Below, piece by piece: positions 34,491-44,551 of a stretch of DNA of 64,000 nucleotides (within the stretch, counting starts at the first letter, position 1; each line of letters opens with the position of its first letter). Below the pieces are notes generated by a model. That model had not been told where the DNA came from. It was given only the letters and a program-made list of their open reading frames with translations, and searched no databases. Source of the stretch: CAIWTU01 sp963815135 (lineage in GTDB: Bacteria; Desulfobacterota; Desulfuromonadia; Geobacterales; Geobacteraceae); the NCBI GenBank assembly GCA_963815135.1, contig CAWFFO010000005.1, forward strand, positions 1-64,000, in the 5' to 3' direction. A program made the position numbers and the translations under genes.

Positions 34491-36062
34491 ATGAAACCGT
34501 ATCGCTTCAGTCTCACATTTATAATCCTGTCCTCGCTGACATTGCTCCTCCTGCTCACATGGTTTCTCGTTAGCCTGATCTCGTTCAAAACCTCCGAAAA
34601 CGATCTTATCTCGCAAAAAAATGAAGAAGGTCGAATACTTCTGGCTTCTTTCGCAAGTCTGTACTCGGCCAAAATTCCCGACAGCGAAAGGGTAAAAGCC
34701 ATCGAGCACTTCGCCGAAAGGCTGTCGACCTACAAAAGTTTCGCCGGTCTTACGGTCATCGACGAGCAATCCGGGATGTCCTTCAGGCTCAAGGACAGCA
34801 AAGAGCCGGACGAGCAGCTGAACAAGGTGTTGAAGAATGGCGGGGAAACATACCGGTTCTTCGGGCAGGGCCTGTTCGTTTCCCGATATGCCCCTATTGT
34901 CCGGGAAGGAAAGACCGTCGGAGCGGCGCGCCTCACCCTGTCCCTGCAGGCTGAATATAACAGGCTTTCCAGATCGAGGCATATATTCCTGGCCTATTTC
35001 GTACTTGATTTCATTCTGCTTCTCTGCCTGGGTTCGTATCTCCTTTCCCGTTTTATCGTGGTCCCCATCAGAAAATTGCTTAACGCGACGGAAAAGATCG
35101 CTGCAGGAGATCTCGACCAGAGGGTATCAGTGCCGGGAGGGGCGGAAATCGCGGATCTGGCAGGCGCCTTCAACAGGATGGTGGATGCCCTCAGGGAGAA
35201 GAGGATTGATGTCGAGCGTCATGTCAAATCACTGGAAGAAATGAACAGGGAACTGCACAGCGCAAGACTCGAGGTTATCAGATCGGAGAAGATGGCCTCG
35301 GTGGGCCTGCTCGCCGCCGGTACTGCCCATGAGATAGGCACCCCGTTATCCGCCATCATGGGGTTTGCCGGAATACTTCATGACGAATTCAGGGATAATC
35401 CGGTAAAGGCCGATTATCTTAACAGGATCGTGGCGGAGTCGGAAAGAATAGACCGGATTGTCAGGGGGCTGCTGGATTATGCCCGACCCAATTCTTCTGT
35501 TTTCGATGAAACCGATGTCGGTCAGGTTCTTTCTTTGACAGTCGAAATGCTGGAAGAACAGGGGGCATTGAAGCAGGTGGCGAAACGCCTGGAAATTGAG
35601 GGCCAACTTTCGCCTGTTTACGCGGACGGCCATCAGCTTCGACAGGTTTTCACAAACCTGATCATAAATGCCAGGGATGCCATGCCGGACGGCGGGATGC
35701 TGATATTCAGGGCTGGCATGTGTGCCTACAGGGTTTATCCCGGAGAGGTGCCGTCGCAGGACGGATGCACCGCCATGGGGAAAAGGAAAGGTGATTTCGG
35801 AGGGGTTTTCATGACACCGTTCCATGAGGATGATCTGATGGTAAAGATCGAAATCATCGATGACGGCAAAGGCATAGATCCTGAAAATCTGGAACGGATA
35901 TTTGATCCGTTTTTTACCACCAAAGAACCGGGACAGGGAACCGGTCTCGGATTGGCAATTTCCGCACGGATTGTCGATTCCTTCGGAGGCAGGATCACCG
36001 TTGAAAGCGAGATGGGAAAAGGGAGCTGCTTTGCCGTGTGGCTGCCGGCAATGAAGCGGTAA
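34491..36062 (+). CDS. Membrane sensor histidine kinase (PilS/NtrB-like)
   Basis: 523-residue inner-membrane kinase. Two membrane segments (about 8-30 and 165-190) enclose a periplasmic sensor of about 135 residues with no recognised family. A HAMP domain follows (VPIRKLLNATEKIAAGDLDQ), then a coiled-coil, the dimerisation/phosphoacceptor domain with His280 (AAGTAHEIGTPLSAIMG), and an ATPase domain with N-box NLIINARDAMPDG, DDGKGI, FFTTK and GTGLGLAIS. The adjacent regulator gene begins 84 bp later and is the likely partner. Location between pilD and pilins suggests control of pili, as in PilS/PilR, but the six-helix membrane region of classical PilS is absent. Confidence 0.9.
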   Translation: MKPYRFSLTFIILSSLTLLLLLTWFLVSLISFKTSENDLISQKNEEGRILLASFASLYSAKIPDSERVKAIEHFAERLSTYKSFAGLTVIDEQSGMSFRLKDSKEPDEQLNKVLKNGGETYRFFGQGLFVSRYAPIVREGKTVGAARLTLSLQAEYNRLSRSRHIFLAYFVLDFILLLCLGSYLLSRFIVVPIRKLLNATEKIAAGDLDQRVSVPGGAEIADLAGAFNRMVDALREKRIDVERHVKSLEEMNRELHSARLEVIRSEKMASVGLLAAGTAHEIGTPLSAIMGFAGILHDEFRDNPVKADYLNRIVAESERIDRIVRGLLDYARPNSSVFDETDVGQVLSLTVEMLEEQGALKQVAKRLEIEGQLSPVYADGHQLRQVFTNLIINARDAMPDGGMLIFRAGMCAYRVYPGEVPSQDGCTAMGKRKGDFGGVFMTPFHEDDLMVKIEIIDDGKGIDPENLERIFDPFFTTKEPGQGTGLGLAISARIVDSFGGRITVESEMGKGSCFAVWLPAMKR

Positions 36063-36145
36063 AGATCAATTGGTCCGTGTTGATGTTTTTTGCTGAAGCT
36101 ATAAGGGGTAAAGGCGCACCGCAGATTATGATGGAAGGTGATCGA

Positions 36146-37516
36146 ATGGCCGAGAAAGAAAAAATACTGGTTGTGGATGACGAGGAAAATCTCCGTCACA
36201 TGCTCCAGGTTTTGCTGACCAACCATGGATATCACGTGGATACGGCTCATGATGGCAGCCGGGCGCTGGAAATGGCTTCACGGGATGCCTACACCTACAT
36301 TCTCTGCGATATAAGAATGCCTGTGATGGATGGGCCCGGGTTCCTGAAAAAATTCGTTGGTGATGGTTTCAATTCGACCGTTATCATGATGTCCGCTTAC
36401 GGGACAATAGATACGGCCATTGAATGCATGAAACTCGGGGCCTATGATTATATTTCCAAGCCGTTCAAAAGCGAGGAAGTTCTACTGGCGCTTCGAAAGG
36501 CCGAGGAGCGCGAGCGGCTGAAAAAAGAAAACAGCAGGTTAAGGGATGAATTGGGGAAAAATTATTCATTTTCCAGCATAATCGGCAGGAACCGCCAGAT
36601 GCAGGAAATTTTCAGACTTGTCGAAAAAGTCTGTGATTTCAAGACAACAGTGCTTATCCTTGGAGACTCCGGAACTGGCAAAGAGCTGATCGCAAGGGCC
36701 GTTCATTATAACAGCAACCGTAAAAACCTTCCCTTTATAGCCATAAATTGCGGGGCAATACCGGAAAACCTGCTGGAAAGCGAACTGTTCGGCCACGCAA
36801 AAGGAGCTTTTACCGATGCTGTTTCGGATAAGCGGGGGCTTTTCGAGCAAGCCGACAAAGGGACACTGTTCCTGGACGAAATAGGCGAAATGCCTTCATC
36901 CCTGCAGGTCAAACTTCTGCGTGTCCTTCAGGAAAGCGAGATCAGGCCCATCGGCTCCGGTGCAGTGAAAAAAATTGATGTGCGCGTAATTTCCGCGACC
37001 TCCAAAGATCTTTCAAAGGAAGTAGAAGAGGGGCGGTTCAGGGAAGATCTTTTCTACCGGCTGAACGTGTTCAGTATAAAGATGCCTCCGCTTCGGGAAA
37101 GAGTGGAAGATATCCCCCTGCTGATCGAGCACTTTCTGGACAAGTACGGAGGCAAACTGGATAAAAAAGGGGTTCGCATGTCATCGGAGGCCATGAAGGC
37201 GTTGATGGGCTACCAGTGGCCGGGCAATGTCCGCGAGCTGGAAAACTGCATCGAACGCGGCATGATCCTTTGTGACGGCGGCGAAATAGATATCAACTGC
37301 CTTCCCGGCTCATTAAGCGGAGAATCATCATCAAACACTTTATCCGGGCTTTTCAACGACTGTCTTTCCATTAAAAAAGCGGACGAAATAATTGAAAAGG
37401 AACTTATCCGAAGGGCACTTGAAAAAACAGGCGGCAACAGGACCCATGCGGCCAGACTTCTGGAGATAAGCCACCGGGCGCTGCTTTACAAGCTCAAGGA
37501 ATACGGTCTGGACTGA
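36146..37516 (+). CDS. Sigma-54-dependent response regulator, PilR/NtrC-like
   Basis: 456-residue transcription activator. Receiver domain 1-120: DDEEN near 11-15, phosphoacceptor Asp55 (ILCDIRMP), Lys in ISKPFK. The AAA+ domain has Walker A GDSGTGKE, Walker B GTLFLDEIGEMP, and the sigma-54 loop as GAFTDA instead of GAFTGA, a variant found in some active members. A Fis-type helix-turn-helix closes it (THAARLLEISHRALLYKLKE). GGAAGG before ATG 36146 fixes the start; the upstream in-frame region overlaps intergenic DNA. Its kinase lies directly upstream. A predicted sigma-54 promoter before pilY1 at 38.4 kb is the obvious candidate target. Confidence 0.9.
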   Translation: MAEKEKILVVDDEENLRHMLQVLLTNHGYHVDTAHDGSRALEMASRDAYTYILCDIRMPVMDGPGFLKKFVGDGFNSTVIMMSAYGTIDTAIECMKLGAYDYISKPFKSEEVLLALRKAEERERLKKENSRLRDELGKNYSFSSIIGRNRQMQEIFRLVEKVCDFKTTVLILGDSGTGKELIARAVHYNSNRKNLPFIAINCGAIPENLLESELFGHAKGAFTDAVSDKRGLFEQADKGTLFLDEIGEMPSSLQVKLLRVLQESEIRPIGSGAVKKIDVRVISATSKDLSKEVEEGRFREDLFYRLNVFSIKMPPLRERVEDIPLLIEHFLDKYGGKLDKKGVRMSSEAMKALMGYQWPGNVRELENCIERGMILCDGGEIDINCLPGSLSGESSSNTLSGLFNDCLSIKKADEIIEKELIRRALEKTGGNRTHAARLLEISHRALLYKLKEYGLD

Positions 37517-37586
37517 AAAATTGCTGTTTGAGACAGATTGATTAAGATGTAAAAATAATAAAAATATAATAAAAAACTTGAAAGAT

Positions 37587-37623
37587 AAAAAAGGGCTGTG
37601 CTATTTATGCATGGCCCTTTTTT
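37587..37623 (+). terminator. Rho-independent terminator
   Basis: AAAAAAGGGC / GCCCTTTTTT, 10-bp stem with a 17-base loop that contains a smaller possible stem; separates the regulator from the pseudopilin gene. Confidence 0.75.
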
Positions 37624-37656
37624 AATTTCAGGGCAGTACATGTCGGGGGTGGCGAA

Positions 37657-38217
37657 ATGATCTTCTGCAAAAAGTATTACTCGTCTTTTGCGGGATTCAC
37701 GCTTCTCGAACTGATTACAGTCGTCTCCATTGTCGGAATTCTTGCCGGGGCATCATCTCTGATCTACTCGAAAATTTACCAGGATTGCTGCGTACGAGCG
37801 GCCATGATCGAGATCGTCGAAATGGTGAAGGAAGTCAAGATGAGCGCGCTGGACGGAAATTTTTACGCCATATCATTTGATACCGAGGCCGGAACACTGA
37901 CAATGATTTCCGGCAGGGGCGACGATGGCAAATGGAACACGGCTGACGACGAGAAAGTGAGAACAATTCGTCTCGGTGACAAAGGTGGAGTCAGGTTCGG
38001 TTACGGTAACCACGGGCCCCTCCCAGGCCGGACGGACTGTGAGGATGGTGTTGCGTTCAAGGACAATTTATATATCTGCAATGACAGGATGACGGGAACT
38101 GCCGGTACGATCTACATCGTTTCGTCATCGGGTGCAGCGAGGGCTGTTTTAATTAATTCCATATATGAAGGCTATGTATTGTGGAAATGGAACGGTGATG
38201 GGTGGGAAAAATTGTAA
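37657..38217 (+). CDS. Type IV pilin-like (pseudopilin) protein
   Basis: 186-residue prepilin. A 13-residue leader ending SFAG precedes the cut site G/FTLLE, with the conserved Glu at +5, and then a hydrophobic helix (LITVVSIVGILAGASSLIYS). The globular part has glycine- and aspartate-rich loops (SGRGDDGKWNTADDEK) and three or four cysteines that may pair. It resembles GspH/FimT minor pilins by size. It stands alone between terminator and a 530-bp gap, apart from the pilY1 operon. The upstream ribosome binding site is modest (GGGGGTGG). PilD upstream should process it. Confidence 0.85.
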   Translation: MIFCKKYYSSFAGFTLLELITVVSIVGILAGASSLIYSKIYQDCCVRAAMIEIVEMVKEVKMSALDGNFYAISFDTEAGTLTMISGRGDDGKWNTADDEKVRTIRLGDKGGVRFGYGNHGPLPGRTDCEDGVAFKDNLYICNDRMTGTAGTIYIVSSSGAARAVLINSIYEGYVLWKWNGDGWEKL

Positions 38218-38751
38218 ATTTCTTATAAAGGATTAGAACTAACTATGAAAATATTTCATGAATAAATGACAAAAAATTGTACTGGCTATGAAGTATTTGC
38301 GGATGCGTAATATTTGTCAGAAATAATAAAAAAATAATAGGATATAAAACAATAGGTTAAGAGAATTAAAAAATATGCGGCATCTAATTTGCTAGCGTAA
38401 TGCAAAGAAAATTAATTTATTAAAATAAACATCTGTATTAATATCTGCATTTTCGAGCGATTTGGAAGTAAAAATACAAATAAGTTATTGAAGTTTCATT
38501 TTATAATTCCTTTAAGATATTCGTAACTTCCCCCTAAAAGAAGGTTGAATATATCAGTTTCGGAAACTTCACTACACCAAGATTGGGTTATAAGAATAAA
38601 GTCATCATGATCGCTAATGCAAAGGCGTAACGCGGTCAGAGGAATGAAAGACTTTTCCTAAGTTTGGGTGCTGATACAGATGTTTTATGTTAATCCAGTA
38701 GCAAATTATATTTCCACAGAAAGCAAAATGTCTGAAGAGAGGTACAAAATA
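38218..38751. other. AT-rich gap with promoter and structured leader of pilY1 operon
   Basis: No gene. It holds a predicted sigma-54 promoter (38377-38394) and, after it, about 350 nt of leader. Two hairpins lie near the end: GATCGC (38609-38614) / GCGGTC (38632-38637) and AGGAA (38640-38644) / TTCCT (38655-38659). I cannot match it to a known riboswitch; the GEMM AAACC core is absent. Confidence 0.5.
38377..38395 (+). promoter_or_regulatory. Predicted sigma-54 promoter of pilY1 / minor pilin operon
   Basis: GCGGCATCTAATTTGCTA: GG at 38379-38380, GC at 38391-38392, exactly 10 bases apart, with GGCAT and TTTGCT boxes. Transcription would begin near 38404. Confidence 0.5.
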
Positions 38752-41700
38752 ATGCAAGTGAAGACTTATGTGAGATATCTCTTCCATCTTAACAATACTA
38801 CGTATGTAATAAAGAATTTTTTCGTTGCATTACTATTAACGGTTACTTTTACATGCAACGCTTTTGCCAACGCTAAAACATACTACATTGTCGATGACAC
38901 CTCATTAAATTATTATCCGTACACCCCAGGTACAAACCTCGGTGCGGACGGAACGTCGAACCTGCCTAACGGTAACAATAACAATGGGTTTATAAGAACC
39001 ACCTTTAGTACATCAGCACCCAGCGGCTCAAATACCCAGATTCGCAATGGCGTCAGTGGCTCCAATAACTGGACACTCTTGGGGCGCGTCTACACAACGC
39101 CTGTCTACTCCGGTGCTACCCAGGTTACGACTAGTTCGGGAGGCGACAACGGGACTGTATGGCTCCGCAGCAGGAATTCCAACGGTGTGTTTCAGTTTTA
39201 TCTGGTCGATTATGACACGTCGACGGCGTCTGCCGGAAACAGGAGTACCGGTGTTCAGGCATACACTGATACGATTAATGTTTACAACAGCAGTTCTCCC
39301 AATTCCTATACTCTAAATTTTAAAAACGTAAACCGGGTATTCACCATCCCTAGCGGTCATCGGCTGGCGTTGGAAATCTGGTACAAAGCAGCGGAATCTG
39401 GTGGCAACGGGCGACTTTACTGCAACAGCTATTCTTACCGCAGCCACATTGATGTCGATGAACAGCCAACCACCAGCAGTAGAACGATAACAGTGAAAGT
39501 GGGCGCCGGCGGCAGCGTGACGCGCACCTCGATAAACCCGGCGGTTAATATGAGCGGGCCGACACCGCCTTCCGCCTCATTAACAGCGTACACGCATTCG
39601 CTGAACAACAACAGCACGGACACCTTTACCATAACCGCCAGCACCGGGTATCGGCTAAGTGATGTAACAGAGGACAAGGGATATGGGGCCGTTTCAATCA
39701 AGTCCCAGATGGTCGGCAACGGGTTGACGAGATCGAACATCACGGAAGACCGGGTCTTGACATTTACCTTCGAGACCGTACCAACCTATCAGATCAATGC
39801 TTCCGTTTCGGGCAGTGGCGGTTCTATTGCATCTCCGCCCGGGGCCGGCATCAAAACGGTCAATCAGGGTGACAGTGTTTCCTATGCTTTTCAGCCATTG
39901 ACTGGCTACCGGGTAAGTGATGTCAAGATAGACGGCACCTCGATCGGGGCCGTCGCCTCCTATCCGTTTACCAATATACAGGCGGATCACACCCTGGATG
40001 TATCCTTCGAGGTATCTCCGGACATCAATAACTACTGCAGCATACCGGCGTTCCTGGGCAATGAAATTCCTCCCAACGTCATGATCATGCTGTCGGTCGA
40101 GACCCCCATGACCGGTGTCGGCAATCCCAAAATCGACTGCACCGGGCTTCCTTCGTCCATGAGTTTTGCCTGCGGTCAGCAGTTAGACTCTGCGTGTCCG
40201 AGCAACAAGGCGCTCGGTTGTTATGATGACAGTAAAGACTACTACGGATATTTTGAATCCGGCAAGTGTTACACTTATTCAGGTAGCGGTTCTAGCGGGC
40301 TTTTCTCACCCTCCGGGGCGGTTACTTCCGGCACTCATCAATGTTCCGGGGCCTGGAGCGGCAATCTTCTCAACTGGGCAACGTCCATGGCCATGGATTC
40401 TTTCCGAAAGGCCTTTACCGGCGGCAACAGGGACGTAGACGAAGCTGGCAATACCGTTCTTATGGCTGGCCTTCAGCCTTATAACTACTCCTGGTACCCT
40501 GAATACATAAAGATAACGAACGCAGGAAATTACACACAGTCTTACTCGGGTACCATTTATTTGAAACGGCATGCGGTCGGTTTTTCAGTCTGCAAGTCGG
40601 GGGCAACCTCATGTACGGTGGCCGACTCCGGTACAGATGAGCATAAATTTCCGACTTCTACAACTTCCGCCGATGCCTACAGCCTGAGGATCAAGGCGTG
40701 CGATGCCACCGGAGGAATTGAGGCACGCTGTAATCCCGATAACAACAAGCCGGAAGGCACTCTGCAGAAATACGCGGACAAGATGAGGTTCGGACTTATT
40801 TCCTACACAACCGATAATAGCGCAGATCGTGACGGCGGCATCCTCCGCTCCAACGTCAAGTGGCTGGGGCCTAAAATCAAATATGGAATGGAATACAACA
40901 ATGGGCCCGGCACAGGGGCTCCGGTCCTCTGTGAAACACTAGGCGGGTGTAACAATCCTGAAAAAGAAATAAAGACGGACGGCACTTTTTACCACAATCC
41001 GGATAATGTGAGCAATCCGGATGATACCTCGGCCAGGAGTGGCGTAATCAATTACATCAACAAGTTCGGATATTACAGCGGCAATTACAAATCACTTGAT
41101 CCGGTAAGCGAGATGTATTATGAGGTTGTCCGTTACTTCATGAACAAGAGTCCTTCCGGGTGGAAATACTGCGACAGCCTGGGTACGACGGACGATGGCT
41201 TCCCGGTCTACTGTAACGCGGACAAGGCCAGCAGTCTGGGCTGGCGCGACCCGTTCATCTATCCCTGTTCCCAGAGCTTCGTCATTGCCATTAACGACGC
41301 CAATCCCTGGAATGACAAGCGGATACCGGGCACGCCTTTCGGCAGCACCACTTCAGGCGGTGGAGATGCATCTGACTATTGCAACGGAAACAGCTCTCAT
41401 CCCTGTGATAACGATGTCCCGATACTGTCCGATTCCTGGCCGTCAGCCGCAGCAGCGGCGGCCGGCCTCAGTTCCGCGCCAGGCTCCGAGTTCTGGACCA
41501 ACAAGGTCGGCCACGATGAAGGGATCACAAATCTTTCGGTCGGCTGCATCTGGGGGACTAGCGGTTGTGTCGGAGGAACCGACGTAACCGACAAGCTCGG
41601 CAGGGTCATCAGGGAGCGCGGTGATACCTATTATATCTCGGGTCTGTCCTACTTCGCGCACATGAACGACCTGCGTTCCGATCTGGACGGCAAACAGACG

Positions 41701-44550
41701 CTTACTACATACATGATCGATACTCAGGAACCTAAGGACAGCATGTCTGTCGGGCCGCGAAACCAGCTCTATCTTGCCGCGAAATACGGCGGTTTCGACG
41801 ATAAGGACGGTAACGGAAAACCTTACAGAAATACTTCCACTACCGATGGCTGCGGCGGCGTAAGCGATACTCCCAATATTTCATGCTCGGAATGGGACGC
41901 GGACAATGACGGCTACCCGGACAACTACTTTTTTGCCTCTGATTCATCACTGATCGAAAACGGGCTCAATACTTCATTCAAGGATATGCTGAGGCATACC
42001 GCCTCCGGCACTGCCGCCTCGATCCTCAGTAACAGCGCCGGTAACGGCGCCAGTATGCTGCAGGCCGTTTTCTATCCTTTGGAGTATTTCAATAACGGGA
42101 CAAAAGCCAGCTGGACCGGCGAACTCCAGAATTTCTGGTACTATCTTGATCCTTACATTAACAACAGCAGCATAAGGGAAGACACTGATTATGTATCAGG
42201 CACTCATGAGCTCAACCTTGCCAATGATCTTATAGCCAGGTTCCAATTCGACGGTAACCAGACCACTGTTCTGCTGTACAAGGACAGCAACGGTGATGGG
42301 GTCGAGGATAGTCCACAGCCGTCAGGCTATCCGCTGGAAAAGAGCCTGGAGAATGTAAAGAGTATCTGGAAGGCGGGACAACTACTTTGGGAGCGCGACC
42401 TGGATCAAAACCCACGCACTCTGTACACGACAATCGACGGCGAGAGCCGAACTGCTTTGAGTAATCTTAATACTAGTTGCAGTTCGGATGCCAGAGTAAA
42501 AGGTCTGCTGCAGGCAGGTTCGTGCACGGAAGCCGCTAACATAATCAATTATACCGAAGGAAAAGACGTCAGCGGCTACCGCTCACGCACCGTAAACTGG
42601 AAGAATAGCCATGGGGCCACATTGAACGCGGTATGGAAACTTGGTGATATAATCTCTTCAACTCCGCGAATACAGTCGACAACACCGCTTAATTCATACC
42701 AGAAGAGTCCCTCGGCAGGTTATAATGATACGAGTTATTCTTCATTTATAAATAGCTCGAATTACAGAAACAGGGGTATGGCCTATGTCGGGGCAAATGA
42801 CGGTATGCTGCATGCCTTTAAGCTCGGCAAACTGAACAATGAGCAAAACGGAACTATTGAAGCTACCCTGTCCGGCTTAAATCTCGGGTCCGAGCAGTGG
42901 GCCTATATTCCAAGGAACGTGCTCCCATATCTCAAGTATTACACAGATGTAAAATATGATCATATATATTCGGTTGATGGAACAACTATTATCAATGACA
43001 TGAGTATAAACAAGCCTTCTGGCTGCACTGAGTCTCACTACTGGAATTGCGCAAAAAACGGCATTGATAACTGGGCCACGGTTCTGATCGGCTCAATGGG
43101 ACTGGGAGGCGCCAGCGCCAGCAGTACTGATGAAGACTGCACCAATTGTGTACGCACGCCGACCACCGACCCAGACCATCCCTCAAAAGGGTTGGGCTAC
43201 TCCTCATATTTCGCCCTGGATGTAACCCGCCAGGATTTCACTTCTACCACCGATAATACCCTGACCACAAGTTATACATCACCCGAAACCGGCAGCAGTG
43301 TGAATACTCCGCGCCTCCTTTGGGAGTTTTCCGATCCGGATCTCGGATATACAACCCCGGGGATTGCTGTAGTTCGCATCAAATCTAAAACGGATACTTC
43401 GCTTACTTCGAAGAACGGCAGATGGCTTGGAGTCATCCCTTCAGGACCTACAGGGCCCATTAATTTGACCAGTCACCAGTTCATGGGACGTTCCGATCAG
43501 CACCTGTATATTTTCGTAATAGATCTGAAAACCGGAGAGCCGCTTCATAAATACGATACCGGTATCGATAAAGCCTTTGCCGGGCCCGTGACCAACGGTG
43601 TCATCGACACAGACCGGTGGAAACTCACTCAGCCGGGCAATTACCAGGATGACGCAGTATATATCGGTTACACGAAGGCAGCCACTGGTGGCACCGGGGA
43701 TGACTGGATCGAGGGTGGCGTTTTGAGACTGGTTATTCCGGAGAATACGGACCCTGATAATATAGACTTTGACAAATGGAAGATAAGCACAGTCATCAAC
43801 GGCACCGGACCGGTTACTACCAATATAACCAAACTTCAGGACCGCAAAAATCATAATCTTTGGCTGTACTTCGGAACAGGGCGATATTTTTTCAACAGGG
43901 ACACTCCTGCAAATCCACAACGTCTTTACGGCGTGAGGGACCTTTGCTACAAGGCGGACGTCAACAGGACGTGTCACTCAACAGCAAGCGATAATACATC
44001 TTCATCTGATGATATTGACGATTGTCTATGTGCAAATCCAAGCGGAACCATCAACGCCTCAACTCCACCTGACCCTAGTGTTCCAATTCTGGATGCTGCC
44101 AGTCTTACAAACCAGTCCGGCACCGGTGCTTCGGATTCACTCAGCAGTGATAACGGCTGGTATGTAAACCTGTCGAACAGTGTTGACGGCTATGATGCCG
44201 AGAGGAACGTAACAGATCCATTAGCATTGTCGAACGGTGTCGTATATTTTACGACCTTTATGCCTACCAATAATATATGTCATTTCGGTGGAAATACCTA
44301 TATATGGGCGTTCAAATACGATACCGGTTATACTCCGCCTTCAAGTTCCCTTGAAGGCAAACTGCTTATTCAAACTTCTACCGGTGCTATGGTTGAAAAG
44401 GATTTGTCGAACATTTTCAATGATCCCAATCAACTTGGAAGGAAAACAAGCGAACCGATAGTAGGCAAACCTCCGGGGGACCCTCCGGCGATCATTTCGA
44501 AGAGCGGACTGAAACCGGTGAAAAAAATTCTGCATATTCTGGAACGATGA
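38752..44550 (+). CDS. PilY1-family pilus tip/adhesin protein, very large
   Basis: Exported protein of 1,932 residues, longer than typical PilY1 (about 1,160). Signal peptide includes FFVALLLTVTFTCNAFA. The N-terminal 430 residues carry two beta-rich repeats with GGS..., TGYR(L/V)SDV and (T/D)HTLDVSFE words, like InlB-B/BACON-type repeats. The centre holds Cys-rich loops and EF-hand-like DxNxDGxxD stretches (DADNDGYPDNYF, DSNGDGVEDS). The C-terminal third has the PilY1 beta-propeller hallmark YVGANDGMLHAFKLG, then WAYIPRNVLPYLKYY, GSMGLGGASAS, ALDVTR and LYFGTGRYFF. PilY1 proteins promote pilus assembly and bind surfaces. GAGAGG before 38752 fixes the start; GTG 38668 and ATG 38680 are less likely. 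First gene of a five-gene pilin operon. Confidence 0.9.
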   Translation: MQVKTYVRYLFHLNNTTYVIKNFFVALLLTVTFTCNAFANAKTYYIVDDTSLNYYPYTPGTNLGADGTSNLPNGNNNNGFIRTTFSTSAPSGSNTQIRNGVSGSNNWTLLGRVYTTPVYSGATQVTTSSGGDNGTVWLRSRNSNGVFQFYLVDYDTSTASAGNRSTGVQAYTDTINVYNSSSPNSYTLNFKNVNRVFTIPSGHRLALEIWYKAAESGGNGRLYCNSYSYRSHIDVDEQPTTSSRTITVKVGAGGSVTRTSINPAVNMSGPTPPSASLTAYTHSLNNNSTDTFTITASTGYRLSDVTEDKGYGAVSIKSQMVGNGLTRSNITEDRVLTFTFETVPTYQINASVSGSGGSIASPPGAGIKTVNQGDSVSYAFQPLTGYRVSDVKIDGTSIGAVASYPFTNIQADHTLDVSFEVSPDINNYCSIPAFLGNEIPPNVMIMLSVETPMTGVGNPKIDCTGLPSSMSFACGQQLDSACPSNKALGCYDDSKDYYGYFESGKCYTYSGSGSSGLFSPSGAVTSGTHQCSGAWSGNLLNWATSMAMDSFRKAFTGGNRDVDEAGNTVLMAGLQPYNYSWYPEYIKITNAGNYTQSYSGTIYLKRHAVGFSVCKSGATSCTVADSGTDEHKFPTSTTSADAYSLRIKACDATGGIEARCNPDNNKPEGTLQKYADKMRFGLISYTTDNSADRDGGILRSNVKWLGPKIKYGMEYNNGPGTGAPVLCETLGGCNNPEKEIKTDGTFYHNPDNVSNPDDTSARSGVINYINKFGYYSGNYKSLDPVSEMYYEVVRYFMNKSPSGWKYCDSLGTTDDGFPVYCNADKASSLGWRDPFIYPCSQSFVIAINDANPWNDKRIPGTPFGSTTSGGGDASDYCNGNSSHPCDNDVPILSDSWPSAAAAAAGLSSAPGSEFWTNKVGHDEGITNLSVGCIWGTSGCVGGTDVTDKLGRVIRERGDTYYISGLSYFAHMNDLRSDLDGKQTLTTYMIDTQEPKDSMSVGPRNQLYLAAKYGGFDDKDGNGKPYRNTSTTDGCGGVSDTPNISCSEWDADNDGYPDNYFFASDSSLIENGLNTSFKDMLRHTASGTAASILSNSAGNGASMLQAVFYPLEYFNNGTKASWTGELQNFWYYLDPYINNSSIREDTDYVSGTHELNLANDLIARFQFDGNQTTVLLYKDSNGDGVEDSPQPSGYPLEKSLENVKSIWKAGQLLWERDLDQNPRTLYTTIDGESRTALSNLNTSCSSDARVKGLLQAGSCTEAANIINYTEGKDVSGYRSRTVNWKNSHGATLNAVWKLGDIISSTPRIQSTTPLNSYQKSPSAGYNDTSYSSFINSSNYRNRGMAYVGANDGMLHAFKLGKLNNEQNGTIEATLSGLNLGSEQWAYIPRNVLPYLKYYTDVKYDHIYSVDGTTIINDMSINKPSGCTESHYWNCAKNGIDNWATVLIGSMGLGGASASSTDEDCTNCVRTPTTDPDHPSKGLGYSSYFALDVTRQDFTSTTDNTLTTSYTSPETGSSVNTPRLLWEFSDPDLGYTTPGIAVVRIKSKTDTSLTSKNGRWLGVIPSGPTGPINLTSHQFMGRSDQHLYIFVIDLKTGEPLHKYDTGIDKAFAGPVTNGVIDTDRWKLTQPGNYQDDAVYIGYTKAATGGTGDDWIEGGVLRLVIPENTDPDNIDFDKWKISTVINGTGPVTTNITKLQDRKNHNLWLYFGTGRYFFNRDTPANPQRLYGVRDLCYKADVNRTCHSTASDNTSSSDDIDDCLCANPSGTINASTPPDPSVPILDAASLTNQSGTGASDSLSSDNGWYVNLSNSVDGYDAERNVTDPLALSNGVVYFTTFMPTNNICHFGGNTYIWAFKYDTGYTPPSSSLEGKLLIQTSTGAMVEKDLSNIFNDPNQLGRKTSEPIVGKPPGDPPAIISKSGLKPVKKILHILER

Positions 44551-44551
44551 T

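Noticed and set aside
38404..38667. Second GEMM riboswitch before pilY1
   Set aside because: The words GCAAAGGC and GAAAG suggested it, but the AAACC core, GNRA hairpin and receptor strand do not appear in order.
40223..40438. Small frames inside pilY1, such as 39047-39316 and 40223-40438
   Set aside because: They are shadows of the long in-frame coding sequence, which is intact and recognisable.
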